A stretch of DNA of 64,000 nt, from the NCBI RefSeq assembly GCF_001402875.1, contig NZ_CP012946.1, positions 784,001 to 848,000 of the forward strand, written 5' to 3'. This stretch comes from Blastochloris viridis (GTDB lineage Bacteria; Pseudomonadota; Alphaproteobacteria; Rhizobiales; Xanthobacteraceae). The notes beneath the pieces are model-generated. The model was not told the origin of the DNA. It did no database searches and saw nothing but the letters and a program-made list of their open reading frames with translations. Shown one piece after another: positions 20,891-30,215 of the stretch (the stretch's first letter is position 1; each line of letters starts with the position of its first letter). The translations under genes were made by a program, and so were the position numbers.

Positions 20891-21123
20891 GTCGATGTCT
20901 CCGGGCCGGCTGGCGACGGCGCGCCGCCCGCGGCGGGGCCGGACTGTGGCCGAACGCCCCCGCACGTGCAAGACCGCGCGCGCGACCCGGCCATGACCGC
21001 CAGGGCCTGCCGGCGCTCCGGCAGATCACGCCATGATGCCGGCCGCAGGCCGGCGAAAAATCCTGAGGTGAGCGAAGGTTTCTCAAAGCCGCGGCGCGGC
21101 CTTCGCGAGGGAGGTGCCGGCGC

Positions 21124-21528
21124 TCACAGCGCGGCGGTGTGCTTCTTACTGGGCTTTTTCTTGCTGGGCGGCGGCGGCGGGGCCGGCTCCAGCACGATTT
21201 CGACCGGGTTGGGATAAAGCTGGCGCTGCGCCTCGCTGCCCTCGCCCATGACGGTCCAGTGCACGTCGGCGGTCTGGTCGATGAAGCCCGGCTTGCTGAC
21301 GGTGACGACGTACTGCTCGGCGCTCGCCGGCACCTTGATGGTGCAGGGCGTCGACGGGCAGCTCTCGCCGGTGGAGGTCCGCGCCTGGGCGCCCTCGGGC
21401 TCGGAGGCCACCTGAATCTCGGCCGTCGACGGGCCGAAAATGTTGCCGGCGTCGAGATCCCCGCCCAGGCCGGCGCAGCCCCCGAGCGCGACGCCAACCG
21501 TCATCATGGCGATCAAATGAATCCGCAT
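21124..21528 (-). CDS. Predicted outer-membrane or periplasmic lipoprotein
   Basis: The 134-residue precursor has a lipobox (GVALGGC, Cys about residue 17) after a short hydrophobic signal. The mature part has a PEGA-like beta segment: EIQVASEPEGAQARTSTGE, two cysteines in SCPSTPC, and YVVTVSKPGF. It ends in a proline run and a lysine-rich tail, a possible peptidoglycan- or membrane-contact region. ATG at 21528 follows GGGGAAAG. The function is unknown. Confidence 0.82.
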   Translation of the reverse strand: MRIHLIAMMTVGVALGGCAGLGGDLDAGNIFGPSTAEIQVASEPEGAQARTSTGESCPSTPCTIKVPASAEQYVVTVSKPGFIDQTADVHWTVMGEGSEAQRQLYPNPVEIVLEPAPPPPPSKKKPSKKHTAAL

Positions 21529-21842
21529 GCTTTCCCCCGGCTGCACGCCTGTAAGGCATGGGAGGCCCGAACGCCAAACGAGTCAATCGGCTGCCGTGTT
21601 AACCGATCGTTATGGTTAATGGCGGTTCATCTTCAACCAGAGGGCGAGGAATCCGCAGGGGCTTCGCCGGGTCGGGACAAAATCGGCGCCGGCAGTGCGC
21701 AAGCGGGCGGGCGAATCCGCTATGAGGACAGCGCGACGGCGCTGTCCAGGCTTGCCGAGGCGCCGGCGCGCCCCGATCTGTGCAGGCGCATGCCGGTGGC
21801 GGTCCCGCCTCCGGCCGGGTCGGGCGATCAAGGGAGAGACAG
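21529..21842. other. Intergenic region between divergent lipoprotein and DUF3422 genes
   Basis: These 314 bases contain a relatively AT-rich patch (ttaaccgatcgttatggttaat, 21599-21620) with inverted GGTTAA/TTAACC character that could be a promoter or binding site. No gene is visible. Confidence 0.4.
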
Positions 21843-23144
21843 GTGACAGGAGCGGTTTCGATCGGCGAAGAACGGTCGCTGGCGGCGCATCCGCTCAGAA
21901 CTGCCGTTCTCAACGAGGTGCATGCACGGCCGTTCACCCTGATCGAGACGCCGCGGCGCATCCTGCACTTCACGTTCCTCACCGACCTCGAGCACGCCCA
22001 GGCCGACCGCGTCGCGCTGGCGCGCTATCTGTCGAGCCGCGGCCTCGACGCCCCCAAGCCGGAGGCGAAGTACCACCGCGTCTCGCTCGGGGCGACGCTG
22101 CTGCGCTGGGAGCAGCACTCCGAATTCACCACCTACACCTGGGACCTGCCGTCGGAAGGGCTGGCCGGGGTGCCGGTGCCGTTCCACCCGCCGGCGTCCG
22201 ACATCGCCGACCCGATGCGGCTGGTGCCGCAGCCGGGGCCGCTGCTGGTGGCGGTCGACCTGCATCTGATCGCCGACGCCGGCATCGCGCCGGAACGGCT
22301 GTTCGACCGCGCCAGCCTCGCCCGCTCGCTGGTCTATGGCGGCGCAGGCGAGGCGGTGACCGATTTCCAGATCGACCCGGCCGGCTACATCCGCATCCTG
22401 GTGCTCGACCGCATGCTGGGCCCGGCCCGCGCCGGCTCGCTGGTGCAGCGTCTGCTCGAAATCGAGACCTATCGTGCGCTGGCGCTGCTCGGCCTGCCGG
22501 AGGCCCAGCGCATCACCCCGCAGGTGAGGCGGATCGAGCGGGCGCTGGCCGACCTCACCGAATCGATGCGGCTGGCGGAGGGGCTGGCAGCCAACCACGA
22601 GCAGCTCGACAAGCTCATCACGCTGTCGTCGGAGATCGAGGCCGCCGTTGCGGCCTCGTCCTACCGTTTCAGCGCCTCCCGCGCCTATGACGACATCATG
22701 CAGCAGCGGCTGCTCGCCATCGACGAGCAGCCGGTGGCCGATTTCCCGACCTGGCTGGTGTTCCTGTCGCGGCGCATGGCGCCGGCGCTGCGCACCTGCC
22801 AGGCCATCGCCGACCGCCAGGCCGATCTGTCGAACAAGCTGGCCCGCGCCGCCGACCTGTTGCGCACCCGCGTCGACATCGACGTGCAGCGCCAGAACCT
22901 CGAAGTGCTGGAATCGATGAACCGCCGCTCGCGCCTGCAGCTCCGGCTGCAGCAGACCGTCGAAGGGCTGTCGATCGCGGCGGTGAGCTATTACGTGGTC
23001 GGGCTGGTCGGCTACATCGCCAAGGGCGCCTCCGACGCTGGGGCGCCGGTCTCGCCGGGCCTCATCACCGCGGCCGCGGTGCCGGTCGTGGTGCTGGTGC
23101 TGTGGCGTTTGGTCCGGCGCATCCGCCGGAAGCACACCGAGTAA
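21843..23144 (+). CDS. DUF3422 family membrane-anchored protein
   Basis: The 433-residue protein matches the DUF3422 family of alpha- and betaproteobacteria. It has the N-terminal LNEVHARPFTLIETPRR block, a long coiled-coil-like middle, SASRAYDDIMQQRL, and two membrane segments at the C-terminus (LSIAAVSYYVVGLVGYIA, and LITAAAVPVVVLVLW) before a basic tail. No biochemical function is known to me. I chose the GTG at 21843 after GGGAGAGA; the frame is open to 21780. Confidence 0.85.
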   Translation: MTGAVSIGEERSLAAHPLRTAVLNEVHARPFTLIETPRRILHFTFLTDLEHAQADRVALARYLSSRGLDAPKPEAKYHRVSLGATLLRWEQHSEFTTYTWDLPSEGLAGVPVPFHPPASDIADPMRLVPQPGPLLVAVDLHLIADAGIAPERLFDRASLARSLVYGGAGEAVTDFQIDPAGYIRILVLDRMLGPARAGSLVQRLLEIETYRALALLGLPEAQRITPQVRRIERALADLTESMRLAEGLAANHEQLDKLITLSSEIEAAVAASSYRFSASRAYDDIMQQRLLAIDEQPVADFPTWLVFLSRRMAPALRTCQAIADRQADLSNKLARAADLLRTRVDIDVQRQNLEVLESMNRRSRLQLRLQQTVEGLSIAAVSYYVVGLVGYIAKGASDAGAPVSPGLITAAAVPVVVLVLWRLVRRIRRKHTE

Positions 23145-23149
23145 TTCGG

Positions 23150-23275
23150 TTTCCGGGAGATCCCTTCGGGATCCTGGAAACAAGTTCGCGAAAATCCCTT
23201 TGCAAAGAAGGGGATTTCCGGCGACCGGAATACAGTTCTCCGGCCTGATCGGCCGGAAACCGTATAAGGAGCGGT
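23150..23275. repeat. Dispersed 'gatcggccgg' intergenic element
   Basis: It contains the inverted pair gatccc/gggatc, a core ggatttccggcgaccgg and the terminal ctccggcctgatcggccgga. Related blocks recur at 51510-51640 and 62254-62360. It follows DUF3422 directly and precedes the second repeat at 23279. Confidence 0.55.
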
Positions 23276-23278
23276 CGC

Positions 23279-23401
23279 AACACCGCGTCTTGAAGGATGA
23301 GGCGACGCTGCCGGCCGCCTTCGGCCCATGCTTCGAGACGGCGGCTTCGCAGCCTCCTCAGCATGAGGCCGAGAACGGTCGCTCCTCAGGGCCACCGATA
23401 T
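23279..23401. repeat. Dispersed palindromic repeat, full copy A
   Basis: This stretch is closely similar to 36477-36590: both run cgtct(c/t)gaaggatgag, a middle block, a ttcgagacgg arm, cctcctca(g/c)catgaggccgag and end tctcagggccacc. The outer CGTCT-GAA and TTCGAGACG arms are complementary, so it can fold as a cruciform or hairpin. Confidence 0.8.
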
Positions 23402-23406
23402 AACGG

Positions 23407-23946
23407 CTATCCCTTCGGCCGGAACGCCGCGCAGCGGGCGGGGTCGGTGTCCAGCCGCGCCGCGCCGATCAAATCGAGGCAATAGGGAATCGCCGGGAAC
23501 ACCGCGGCGAGGCACAGCCGGATCGAGGCCGGCTTGCCGGGCAGGTTGACGATCAGCGAGGCGCCGCGGGTGCCGGCGGTCTGGCGCGACAGGATGGCGG
23601 TCGGCACCTGCTCCAGGCTTTTAAACCGCATCAGCTCGCCGAATCCCGGCAGTTCCTTGGCGATCACCGCGTGCGTTGCCTCGGTGGTGACGTCGCGTGG
23701 TGCCGGCCCGGTGCCGCCGGTGGTCAGAACGAGATCGCAGCGCTCATTGTCGGTGAGGTCGATCAGGGTGTCGCGCACGCTCTCGAAGCCGTCGGGAATG
23801 ACGCGGGCGATGGCCTGCCACTTTGAGGTGAGGATCTCGGTGAGATAGGCTTCGATGGCCGGGCCGCCCTCGTCGCGGTAGAGGCCCTGGGACGCGCGGT
23901 CGGACACGGTGACGATGCCGATTTTCGCGATGGCGCTGGGGGTCAT
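23407..23946 (-). CDS. Molybdopterin adenylyltransferase / MogA-MoaB family protein
   Basis: The 179-residue protein is of the MogA/MoaB type, which adenylates molybdopterin before molybdenum insertion. Visible blocks are IGIVTVSDRAS, VLTTGGTGPAPRDVTTEAT (the GGTG substrate loop) and IVNLPGKPASIRLCL. The ATG at 23946 has a perfect AAGGAGG. It is divergent from cobF. Molybdenum cofactor would serve nitrogenase-independent Mo enzymes; nitrogenase itself uses FeMo-co. Confidence 0.9.
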   Translation of the reverse strand: MTPSAIAKIGIVTVSDRASQGLYRDEGGPAIEAYLTEILTSKWQAIARVIPDGFESVRDTLIDLTDNERCDLVLTTGGTGPAPRDVTTEATHAVIAKELPGFGELMRFKSLEQVPTAILSRQTAGTRGASLIVNLPGKPASIRLCLAAVFPAIPYCLDLIGAARLDTDPARCAAFRPKG

Positions 23947-23994
23947 TGCCGGCCTCCTTGATGGCGGGAGCGCCTGCACTTAAACGGAACCCGC

Positions 23995-24759
23995 ATGAAA
24001 ACCATCCTGCTCATCGGCATCGGCGCCGGCAATCCCGCCCAACTCACGGTGGAGGCGATCGACGCGCTCAATGCCGCCGACGTGTTCTTTGTGGTCGATA
24101 AGGGCGCGCGCACCTCGGACCTGATCCGGCTGCGCGAGGAGATCTGCGCCCGCTTCATCACGGCGCCGCGCTACCGGGTGGCGAGCATCCCCGACCCCAA
24201 GCGCGACCGTGCTCCGGCCGATTACCTTGCTGCGGTCGAGACTTGGCACCATGAGCGGGCGGTGGCCTATGAGACGGCGATCACCGATGAGCTCAAGGAC
24301 GGCGAGACCGGCGCCTTCCTGGTGTGGGGCGACCCGGCGCTCTACGACAGCACCATCCGCATCCTCGACCAGGTTTTGGCGCGCGGCGTCGTTGCCTTTC
24401 GTTATCGCGTGATTCCCGGCATCAGCGCGGTGCAGGCGCTGGCGGCGGCGCACCGCATTCCGCTCAACAGCATCGGCGGGGCGGTCCACGTCACCACCGG
24501 TCGCCGGCTGGCGGAGGCGGTGCCGACCGAGGCCGACACCATCGTCGTCATGCTCGACGACGGCCAGGGCCTCGCCGGTTTCCCGCGCGATGAGTTCGAC
24601 ATCTATTGGGGCGCCTATCTCGGCACGGCGGACGAGGTGCTGATCGCCGGGCCGGCGAGCGATGTGGTGGAGGACATCCTGCGCCTTCGCCGCGACCGCC
24701 GCGCCGCCAAGGGCTGGATCATGGACATCTTTCTGCTGCGCCGTCACGAGATTCCGTAA
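23995..24759 (+). CDS. cobF: Precorrin-6A synthase (deacetylating)
   Basis: CobF methylates precorrin-5 at C-1 and removes acetate in the aerobic cobalamin route. The 254-residue tetrapyrrole methylase has GIGAGNPAQLTVEAIDAL at the N-terminus, the LVWGDPALYDSTIRI block, and RVIPGISAVQALAAAHRIP. The start ATG at 23995 lies 48 bases from the mogA start on the other strand. No other cob gene is near. Confidence 0.93.
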   Translation: MKTILLIGIGAGNPAQLTVEAIDALNAADVFFVVDKGARTSDLIRLREEICARFITAPRYRVASIPDPKRDRAPADYLAAVETWHHERAVAYETAITDELKDGETGAFLVWGDPALYDSTIRILDQVLARGVVAFRYRVIPGISAVQALAAAHRIPLNSIGGAVHVTTGRRLAEAVPTEADTIVVMLDDGQGLAGFPRDEFDIYWGAYLGTADEVLIAGPASDVVEDILRLRRDRRAAKGWIMDIFLLRRHEIP

Positions 24760-24812
24760 GGCGCAAGAGCGTCAGCGCATCCCGCCGGCGTGGCTGTTGC
24801 CCGGCTGAGCCC

Positions 24813-26765
24813 TCAATGCTCCAGCCGGCCGTGGGGCACGGTGATCTCGACCGTCAGGCCCTCGCGCGCCCAGGCGTGGGTGATGTCGGCGCCGAGCTGG
24901 GCGGCGGCGGCGCGTTCCGACATCAGGGTGCCGAAGCCCTTGCGGGTCGGTGGGCCCTCGACCGGCGGGCCGCCGCGCTCCTGCCAGACGATGTTATAGC
25001 TGTCGGCGGTGTCGGTGCAGGTCAGCGTCACGGTGCCGTCCGGCGTCGACAGCGCGCCGTACTTGACGGCGTTGGTGGCGAGTTCGTGGACGAGCAGCGC
25101 CAGCGCGGTGGCGGCGTGGACGCCGGTCGAGACGTCGTGGCCGGACAGGGTGATGTGGCTGCGGCCGTTCTCGCGATAGGCCACCAGCAGCGTTTCCAGC
25201 AGGCCGAGCACGCTCTGCCGGCCGGGCTGGCCGGCGGCGCCGCGCGGCGGGCGGACGTAGTCGTGGGCCTGGGCCAGCGCCTCGATGCGGGCGCGCACCG
25301 CATCGGCGAATGGCCGGGCCTGGGGGTCGACCCGCGCCGACAGCGTCACCAGCGAGTTGACCACCGCGAAGATGTTCTTGATGCGGTGCGACAGCTCGCG
25401 CGAGATCAGCTCGCGCTGCTCCTCGGCCATCTTGCGGTCGTGGATGTCGGTCGAGGTGCCGAGCCAGCGTTCGATCTCGCCGGCCTCGTTGCGCAGCGGC
25501 AGCGCACGGCCGAGCGTCCAGCGGTACTCGCCGTCGAAGCGGCGCAGGCGATACTCGATGTCGTAGGGCTCGCCGGTGGCCAGCGCGTGCTGCCAGCACG
25601 ACCAGCCGCGTTCGGCGTCGTCGGGGTGCAGCACCGCGCGCCGCATCTCGCCGTCGACCATGCCGCGCGGAAAGCCGGTGAACTCGTACCAGCGGTCGTT
25701 GAAGAAGTCGTAGCGGCCGTCGGGCTGCGCCGACCACACCATCTGCGGCATGGTGTTGAGGATTTCGCGCCAGCGCCGCTCGTTGTGGGCCAGCATCTCC
25801 TCGGTCCGCTTGCGCTGGGTGATGTCCTGAACGGTGCCGACCAGGCGGGGCGTGCGGCTCCCAACGTTGGGCTGGCCGTCGATTCGGCCGATCGAAGAGA
25901 TCCACACCACCTCGCCGTCCGGCTTCAGCATGCGGTATTCGTGCTGAAGGCGGCCGTCGCCGGCGGGGTCGAACGCGGCGCGCACCTTGCGCGCGGCCTC
26001 GTCGCGGTCGTCCGGGTGGATATGGCCGCGCCACACCGCGGTCGGGATCACGCCCTCGCCGTCGAGGCCGACCATGGTGCGGCAGGCCGCGGTGCAGGTG
26101 AGATCGCCGTCCGCGCCGTTCAGCCACCACAGGCCGAGGCCGGTGGCGGCGGCGGCGAGGTGCAGCATCTCCTCGGCCTCGCGGCGGCGTGTCACCTCGG
26201 CGCGCAGGTCGATCTCGCCTTCGACCAGCGCGGCGAAATCCGCCAGCACCGCCACCGCCTCATCGCTCCAGGGGTGGGGCTCGATGTCGACGGCGCACAG
26301 CGCGCCCAGCACCTGGCCGTCGCGATCGCGAACCGGGACGCCGAGATAGGCGGCGATGCCGAGTTCGCGCATCGCCGGGTTGGCGGCCACCACCTCGTGG
26401 GTATCGACATCCTCGACGCTGAACGGCGCGTCGCGGGCGACGACGTGCTGGCAAAAGGCGTGGCTGAGGGGGGTGCCGCGCCGGCTGGCCCACGGCTCGG
26501 CCAGGCCGAACGCGCTCTTGAAGAACTGGCGGTGGTCGTCGACCAGCGAGAACAGCGCGATCGGCACGCCCAGCGTGCGCGCCACCATGCGGGTGATGCG
26601 GTCGAACCGCTCCTCGGTTTCCGAATCAAGCAGGCCGGTCTCGGCCAGGGCCCGGAGGCGGGCGCCCGCTGTAACCTGCTCGGGCAGCGTTCCGTTCGGC
26701 GCAGGATTTCGAGACTCGCGGCCCGGGGCGGCTATCCCTTGGCGGAGGATCGGAGCCTCACTCAT
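24813..26765 (-). CDS. GAF-PAS-PAS sensor histidine kinase, HWE family
   Basis: The 650-residue soluble sensor kinase has a GAF domain (about residues 35-185), a PAS domain (about 200-320), a second PAS-PAC (about 325-447) and an HWE/HisKA_2 kinase. The phosphoacceptor is His460 in RELSHRIKNIF; HELATNAVKYG and GFGTLM follow in the ATPase part. Similar GAF kinases sense light or redox, but no chromophore cysteine can be assigned. There is no receiver domain and no response regulator next to it. It is divergent from a Crp-type regulator with about 75 bases between the starts. Confidence 0.9.
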   Translation of the reverse strand: MSEAPILRQGIAAPGRESRNPAPNGTLPEQVTAGARLRALAETGLLDSETEERFDRITRMVARTLGVPIALFSLVDDHRQFFKSAFGLAEPWASRRGTPLSHAFCQHVVARDAPFSVEDVDTHEVVAANPAMRELGIAAYLGVPVRDRDGQVLGALCAVDIEPHPWSDEAVAVLADFAALVEGEIDLRAEVTRRREAEEMLHLAAAATGLGLWWLNGADGDLTCTAACRTMVGLDGEGVIPTAVWRGHIHPDDRDEAARKVRAAFDPAGDGRLQHEYRMLKPDGEVVWISSIGRIDGQPNVGSRTPRLVGTVQDITQRKRTEEMLAHNERRWREILNTMPQMVWSAQPDGRYDFFNDRWYEFTGFPRGMVDGEMRRAVLHPDDAERGWSCWQHALATGEPYDIEYRLRRFDGEYRWTLGRALPLRNEAGEIERWLGTSTDIHDRKMAEEQRELISRELSHRIKNIFAVVNSLVTLSARVDPQARPFADAVRARIEALAQAHDYVRPPRGAAGQPGRQSVLGLLETLLVAYRENGRSHITLSGHDVSTGVHAATALALLVHELATNAVKYGALSTPDGTVTLTCTDTADSYNIVWQERGGPPVEGPPTRKGFGTLMSERAAAAQLGADITHAWAREGLTVEITVPHGRLEH

Positions 26766-26839
26766 GTGTCACCTGCAAATCGGAATCTTGAAAGATATGT
26801 TCTGTTGTAGACAGACGCGGGAAAACCGTCTGCCCACTT

Positions 26840-27673
26840 GTGAACGTTCGATCGGTCCTTGCATTATTCCGCCTCTTCCGCTCCGTTTCGAACTTGGCTG
26901 CAGACTCCGTGAGCAAACAGACATCCGACCGGGCCGGCGATGGGTTGGCAATCCGCGGCAACAATCTGTTGGCCGCGTTGCGGTCGAACGACGCCGCCTT
27001 GCTGGGGCCGCTGGCCCAGGAACAGGTGCTGCGGGCGCAGACGGTGCTGTACGAGCCGGGCGACCGCGTCCGCTTTGTGTATTTTCCCTGTGGCCCCAGC
27101 CTAGTCAGCTTCGTGGTGCCACTGCAAGACGGCCGTGCGGTCGAGATTGTGACGGTCGGCCGGGAGGGGGCGGTCGGGGGCATCGTCAGCCAGGGGCAAT
27201 TGTCGGCGTTTTCCCGCACCGTGGTGGTGGTGGGCGGGCCGTTTCTGCGCATCGAGGCGGCTCACCTGGAGCGCGCAAAGCTCGCTTCGCTCGCGCTGCG
27301 GCATTTGTTCGCGCGCTACGCCGATTGCCTGCTGGCGCAGGTGTTCCAGTCGGTGGCCTGCAATGCCGCCCACACCATCGAGCAGCGGGCCGCCAAGTGG
27401 CTGCTGGCGGCGTTGGACCATACCGGCGAGAGCGAGGTGCCGCTGACGCAGGAGCAGTTCGCCGCCATGCTCGGCGTCGGCCGCAGCTACATCAGCCGGG
27501 TGGTTCAGACGCTGAAGGCGCAAGGCGCGCTCGCCACCAGCCGCGGCAGGCTCCGGATCAGCGATGCCGAGGTGCTGCGCGGCCTGACCTGCGGCTGCAA
27601 CGACGCGGTTCGCGCCCATTTCGAGCGGGTTCTCGAAGGTGTTTATCCTGCTGAGGAGGACGCCGACGCGTGA
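26840..27673 (+). CDS. Crp/Fnr-family transcriptional regulator
   Basis: The 277-residue protein has a cNMP-binding-like beta-roll (VLYEPGDRVRFVYFPCGPSLVSF near the middle) and a C-terminal winged helix with the recognition helix GVGRSYISRVVQTLKAQG. It lacks the Fnr cysteine cluster, so it is not a classic oxygen sensor. The start is uncertain: GTG at 26840, or GTG at 26909 (SKQTSDRAG), which would remove an unconserved N-terminus. It is divergent from the HWE kinase and may control or answer to it. Confidence 0.82.
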   Translation: MNVRSVLALFRLFRSVSNLAADSVSKQTSDRAGDGLAIRGNNLLAALRSNDAALLGPLAQEQVLRAQTVLYEPGDRVRFVYFPCGPSLVSFVVPLQDGRAVEIVTVGREGAVGGIVSQGQLSAFSRTVVVVGGPFLRIEAAHLERAKLASLALRHLFARYADCLLAQVFQSVACNAAHTIEQRAAKWLLAALDHTGESEVPLTQEQFAAMLGVGRSYISRVVQTLKAQGALATSRGRLRISDAEVLRGLTCGCNDAVRAHFERVLEGVYPAEEDADA

Positions 27674-27746
27674 CTCCAACGGCCCCCGATGCTGACGCCT
27701 GGGGCCGTTGAAACTCGCAGATTTTCGTCGTTGTCGTGCCGCGCGC

Positions 27747-29597
27747 TCAGCGCTTGAGCGCCTTCAGGTCGCGCACCGCGCCGCGGGCGGCGCTGGTGGT
27801 CATCGCCGCATAGGCCTGCAGCGCCGCCGAGACCACCCGGCTGCGCGCGCTGGGCTGCCAGGCCTTGTCGCCGCGCGCGTCCATGGCGGCGCGGCGGCGT
27901 GCGAGCTCGGCCTCAGGCACGGCGAGGCGGATCGAGCGCGCGGGAATGTCGATCTCGATCGTGTCGCCGTCCTCGACCAGCGCGATCAGCCCGCCTTCGG
28001 CGGCTTCCGGCGAGACGTGGCCGATGGAGAGGCCCGAGGTGCCGCCGGAGAAGCGGCCGTCGGTGATCAGGGCGCAAGCTTTGCCGAGGCCCTTCGACTT
28101 GATGTAGCTGGTCGGGTACAGCATCTCCTGCATGCCGGGGCCGCCGCGCGGACCCTCGTAGCGGATCACCACCACGTCGCCGGCCTCGACCTTGCCGCCC
28201 AGGATGCCGGTCACCGCGTCGTCCTGGCTCTCGAACACTTTCGCCGGGCCGGCGAAGGTGAGGATCGAGGCGTCGACGCCGGCGGTCTTGACGATGCAGC
28301 CGTCGCTCGCGAGGTTGCCGGCGAGCACGGCGAGGCCGCCATCCTTGGAGAAGGCGTGCTCGAGGTCGCGGATCACGCCGTTGGCGCGGTCGGTGTCGAC
28401 GGCGCCGAACCGCGCCTCCTGGCTGAAGGCGACCTGGCTCGGCACTCCGCCCGGCGCGGCGCGATAGAAGGTGTGCACCGCCTCGCTGTTCGAGCGCGCG
28501 ACATCCCAGCGGTCGAGCGCGGCGGCAAGGGATTCGGCGTGGACGACGCGGGTCGAGGTGTTGATCAGGCCGGCGCGGTCGAGCTCGCCGAGGATGGCCA
28601 TGATGCCGCCGGCGTGGTGGACGTCCTCGACATGGACGTCGGCCACCGAGGGCGCCACCTTGCACAGCACCGGCACCCGGCGCGACAGCCGGTCGATGTC
28701 GGTCATGGTGAAGTCGACGCCGGCCTCAGACGCGGTGGCGAGCAGGTGTAGCACGGTGTTGGTCGAGCCGCCCATGGCGATGTCGAGCGTCATGGCGTTC
28801 TCGAACGCCTCGAACGTCGCGATGGCGCGCGGCAGCACCGAGGCGTCGTCCTGCTCGTAGTAGCGGCGGGCGAGATCGACGATCAGGTGGCCGGCCTCGA
28901 CGAACAGCCGCCGGCGGTCGGCGTGGGTTGCCACCACCGTGCCGTTGCCGGGCAGCGACAGGCCGAGCGCCTCGGTGAGGCAGTTCATCGAATTGGCGGT
29001 AAACATGCCCGAGCACGAGCCGCAGGTCGGGCAGGCCGAGCGCTCGATGGCCGCGACGTCGGCGTCCGACACCTTGTCGTCGCCGGCGGCGATCATGGCG
29101 TCGATCAGATCGACCTTGTGGGCCTTGCCGGCCAGCGTCACCTTGCCGGCCTCCATCGGCCCGCCGGACACGAACACCGCCGGGATGTTGAGCCGCATCG
29201 CGGCCATCAGCATGCCGGGGGTGATCTTGTCGCAGTTGGAGATGCACACCATGGCGTCGGCGCAGTGCGCATTCACCATGTACTCGACGCTGTCGGCGAT
29301 CAGGTCGCGCGAGGGCAGGCTGTAGAGCATGCCGTCGTGGCCCATGGCGATGCCGTCGTCGATGGCGATGGTGTTGAATTCCTTGGCGATGCCGCCGGCT
29401 GCCTCGATCTCGCGGGCCACCAGCTGGCCGATGTCCTTCAGGTGGACGTGGCCCGGCACGAACTGGGTGAAGGAGTTCACGACAGCGATGATCGGCTTGC
29501 CGAAGTCGGAGTCCTTCATGCCGGTGGCGCGCCACAAGCCGCGGGCGCCCGCCATGTTGCGGCCGTGGGTTGAGGTCCGGGAGCGATACTGAGGCAT
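27747..29597 (-). CDS. ilvD: Dihydroxy-acid dehydratase
   Basis: IlvD dehydrates dihydroxy acids in isoleucine and valine synthesis using an Fe-S cluster. The protein has 616 residues, the E. coli length, and begins [14 protein letters not shown] like it. Cluster and active-site blocks are [28 protein letters not shown] and [15 protein letters not shown]. The ATG at 29597 fits the family start; upstream in-frame codons do not. The AT-rich second island begins just upstream. Confidence 0.97.
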   Translation of the reverse strand: MPQYRSRTSTHGRNMAGARGLWRATGMKDSDFGKPIIAVVNSFTQFVPGHVHLKDIGQLVAREIEAAGGIAKEFNTIAIDDGIAMGHDGMLYSLPSRDLIADSVEYMVNAHCADAMVCISNCDKITPGMLMAAMRLNIPAVFVSGGPMEAGKVTLAGKAHKVDLIDAMIAAGDDKVSDADVAAIERSACPTCGSCSGMFTANSMNCLTEALGLSLPGNGTVVATHADRRRLFVEAGHLIVDLARRYYEQDDASVLPRAIATFEAFENAMTLDIAMGGSTNTVLHLLATASEAGVDFTMTDIDRLSRRVPVLCKVAPSVADVHVEDVHHAGGIMAILGELDRAGLINTSTRVVHAESLAAALDRWDVARSNSEAVHTFYRAAPGGVPSQVAFSQEARFGAVDTDRANGVIRDLEHAFSKDGGLAVLAGNLASDGCIVKTAGVDASILTFAGPAKVFESQDDAVTGILGGKVEAGDVVVIRYEGPRGGPGMQEMLYPTSYIKSKGLGKACALITDGRFSGGTSGLSIGHVSPEAAEGGLIALVEDGDTIEIDIPARSIRLAVPEAELARRRAAMDARGDKAWQPSARSRVVSAALQAYAAMTTSAARGAVRDLKALKR

Positions 29598-29777
29598 AAT
29601 CATTCCAATCCGAAGCGCGAGGCCGCGCACCATGCCTTGATCCGCCAAACGGGGCAACGTCGTGATGGACGCGCCGGCCGAGCCTTCTTCTTCCCCTCTC
29701 CCGCAAGGCGCTGCATCATTCAGGGATCTGATTTATTCATCAAATGCCAATAGATTAGCTGGCGGCCCGCGTGGGTC

Positions 29778-30215
29778 TCAATAGGGGCCATCAATTGCGG
29801 CTGCCTTTTCTATGTCTAGCTCACGTTTATCACAAATGACATGAAATCCAGATTTGTATTCCCTTGCGCATTTCGTCTTAGCCTTGGCGACGAAACTGTC
29901 AAAGCGGGGGTAACGGCTGCAAATCACTAAGAAGCCCACGGTTTCCTTCAACAGAGGCTTCACCTCAGGCCGCTTTGCGCTTGCCAGTAGCTGTTCGCAC
30001 GCGTGCTCAACGTCAGTGCCTTTCAGTTCAACGAGCACTGAGGTTGCATCCTTGCTGACAAGGTAGTCAGTTCGTATTCCAGAAATTACAAGACAGCCAT
30101 CGATTTTTGTCACATCAAAATTGTGGCGAGAGCTATTTCTGAAAATAACCTTTCGCTTGTTTTCTTCAACCTTTACCAAAGAATGCTTAACTTTGCTGGT
30201 GCATCTGGCGCTCAT
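29778..30215 (-). CDS. Small PD-(D/E)XK-like protein, partner of the AT-rich-island ATPase
   Basis: The 145-residue protein has the pattern GIRTD(50)YLVSKDATSVLVE(63)LK(65)G, which matches the D-x(n)-E-x-K core of PD-(D/E)XK nucleases, followed by a helix (DVEHACEQLLA) and a buried strand (GFLVICSRYP). I infer a nuclease-like fold; activity is unproven. The ATG at 30215 shares a base with the stop of the ATPase (TGATG); a GTG one codon earlier is possible. Codon use is AT-rich like the ATPase. It could be the effector of a two-gene defence module. Confidence 0.72.
   Translation of the reverse strand: MSARCTSKVKHSLVKVEENKRKVIFRNSSRHNFDVTKIDGCLVISGIRTDYLVSKDATSVLVELKGTDVEHACEQLLASAKRPEVKPLLKETVGFLVICSRYPRFDSFVAKAKTKCAREYKSGFHVICDKRELDIEKAAAIDGPY

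Noticed and set aside
24606..26810. 734-residue + strand ORF opposite the histidine kinase
   Set aside because: It overlaps the kinase fully antisense, with Arg/Ala/Gly/His-rich sequence and no domain.
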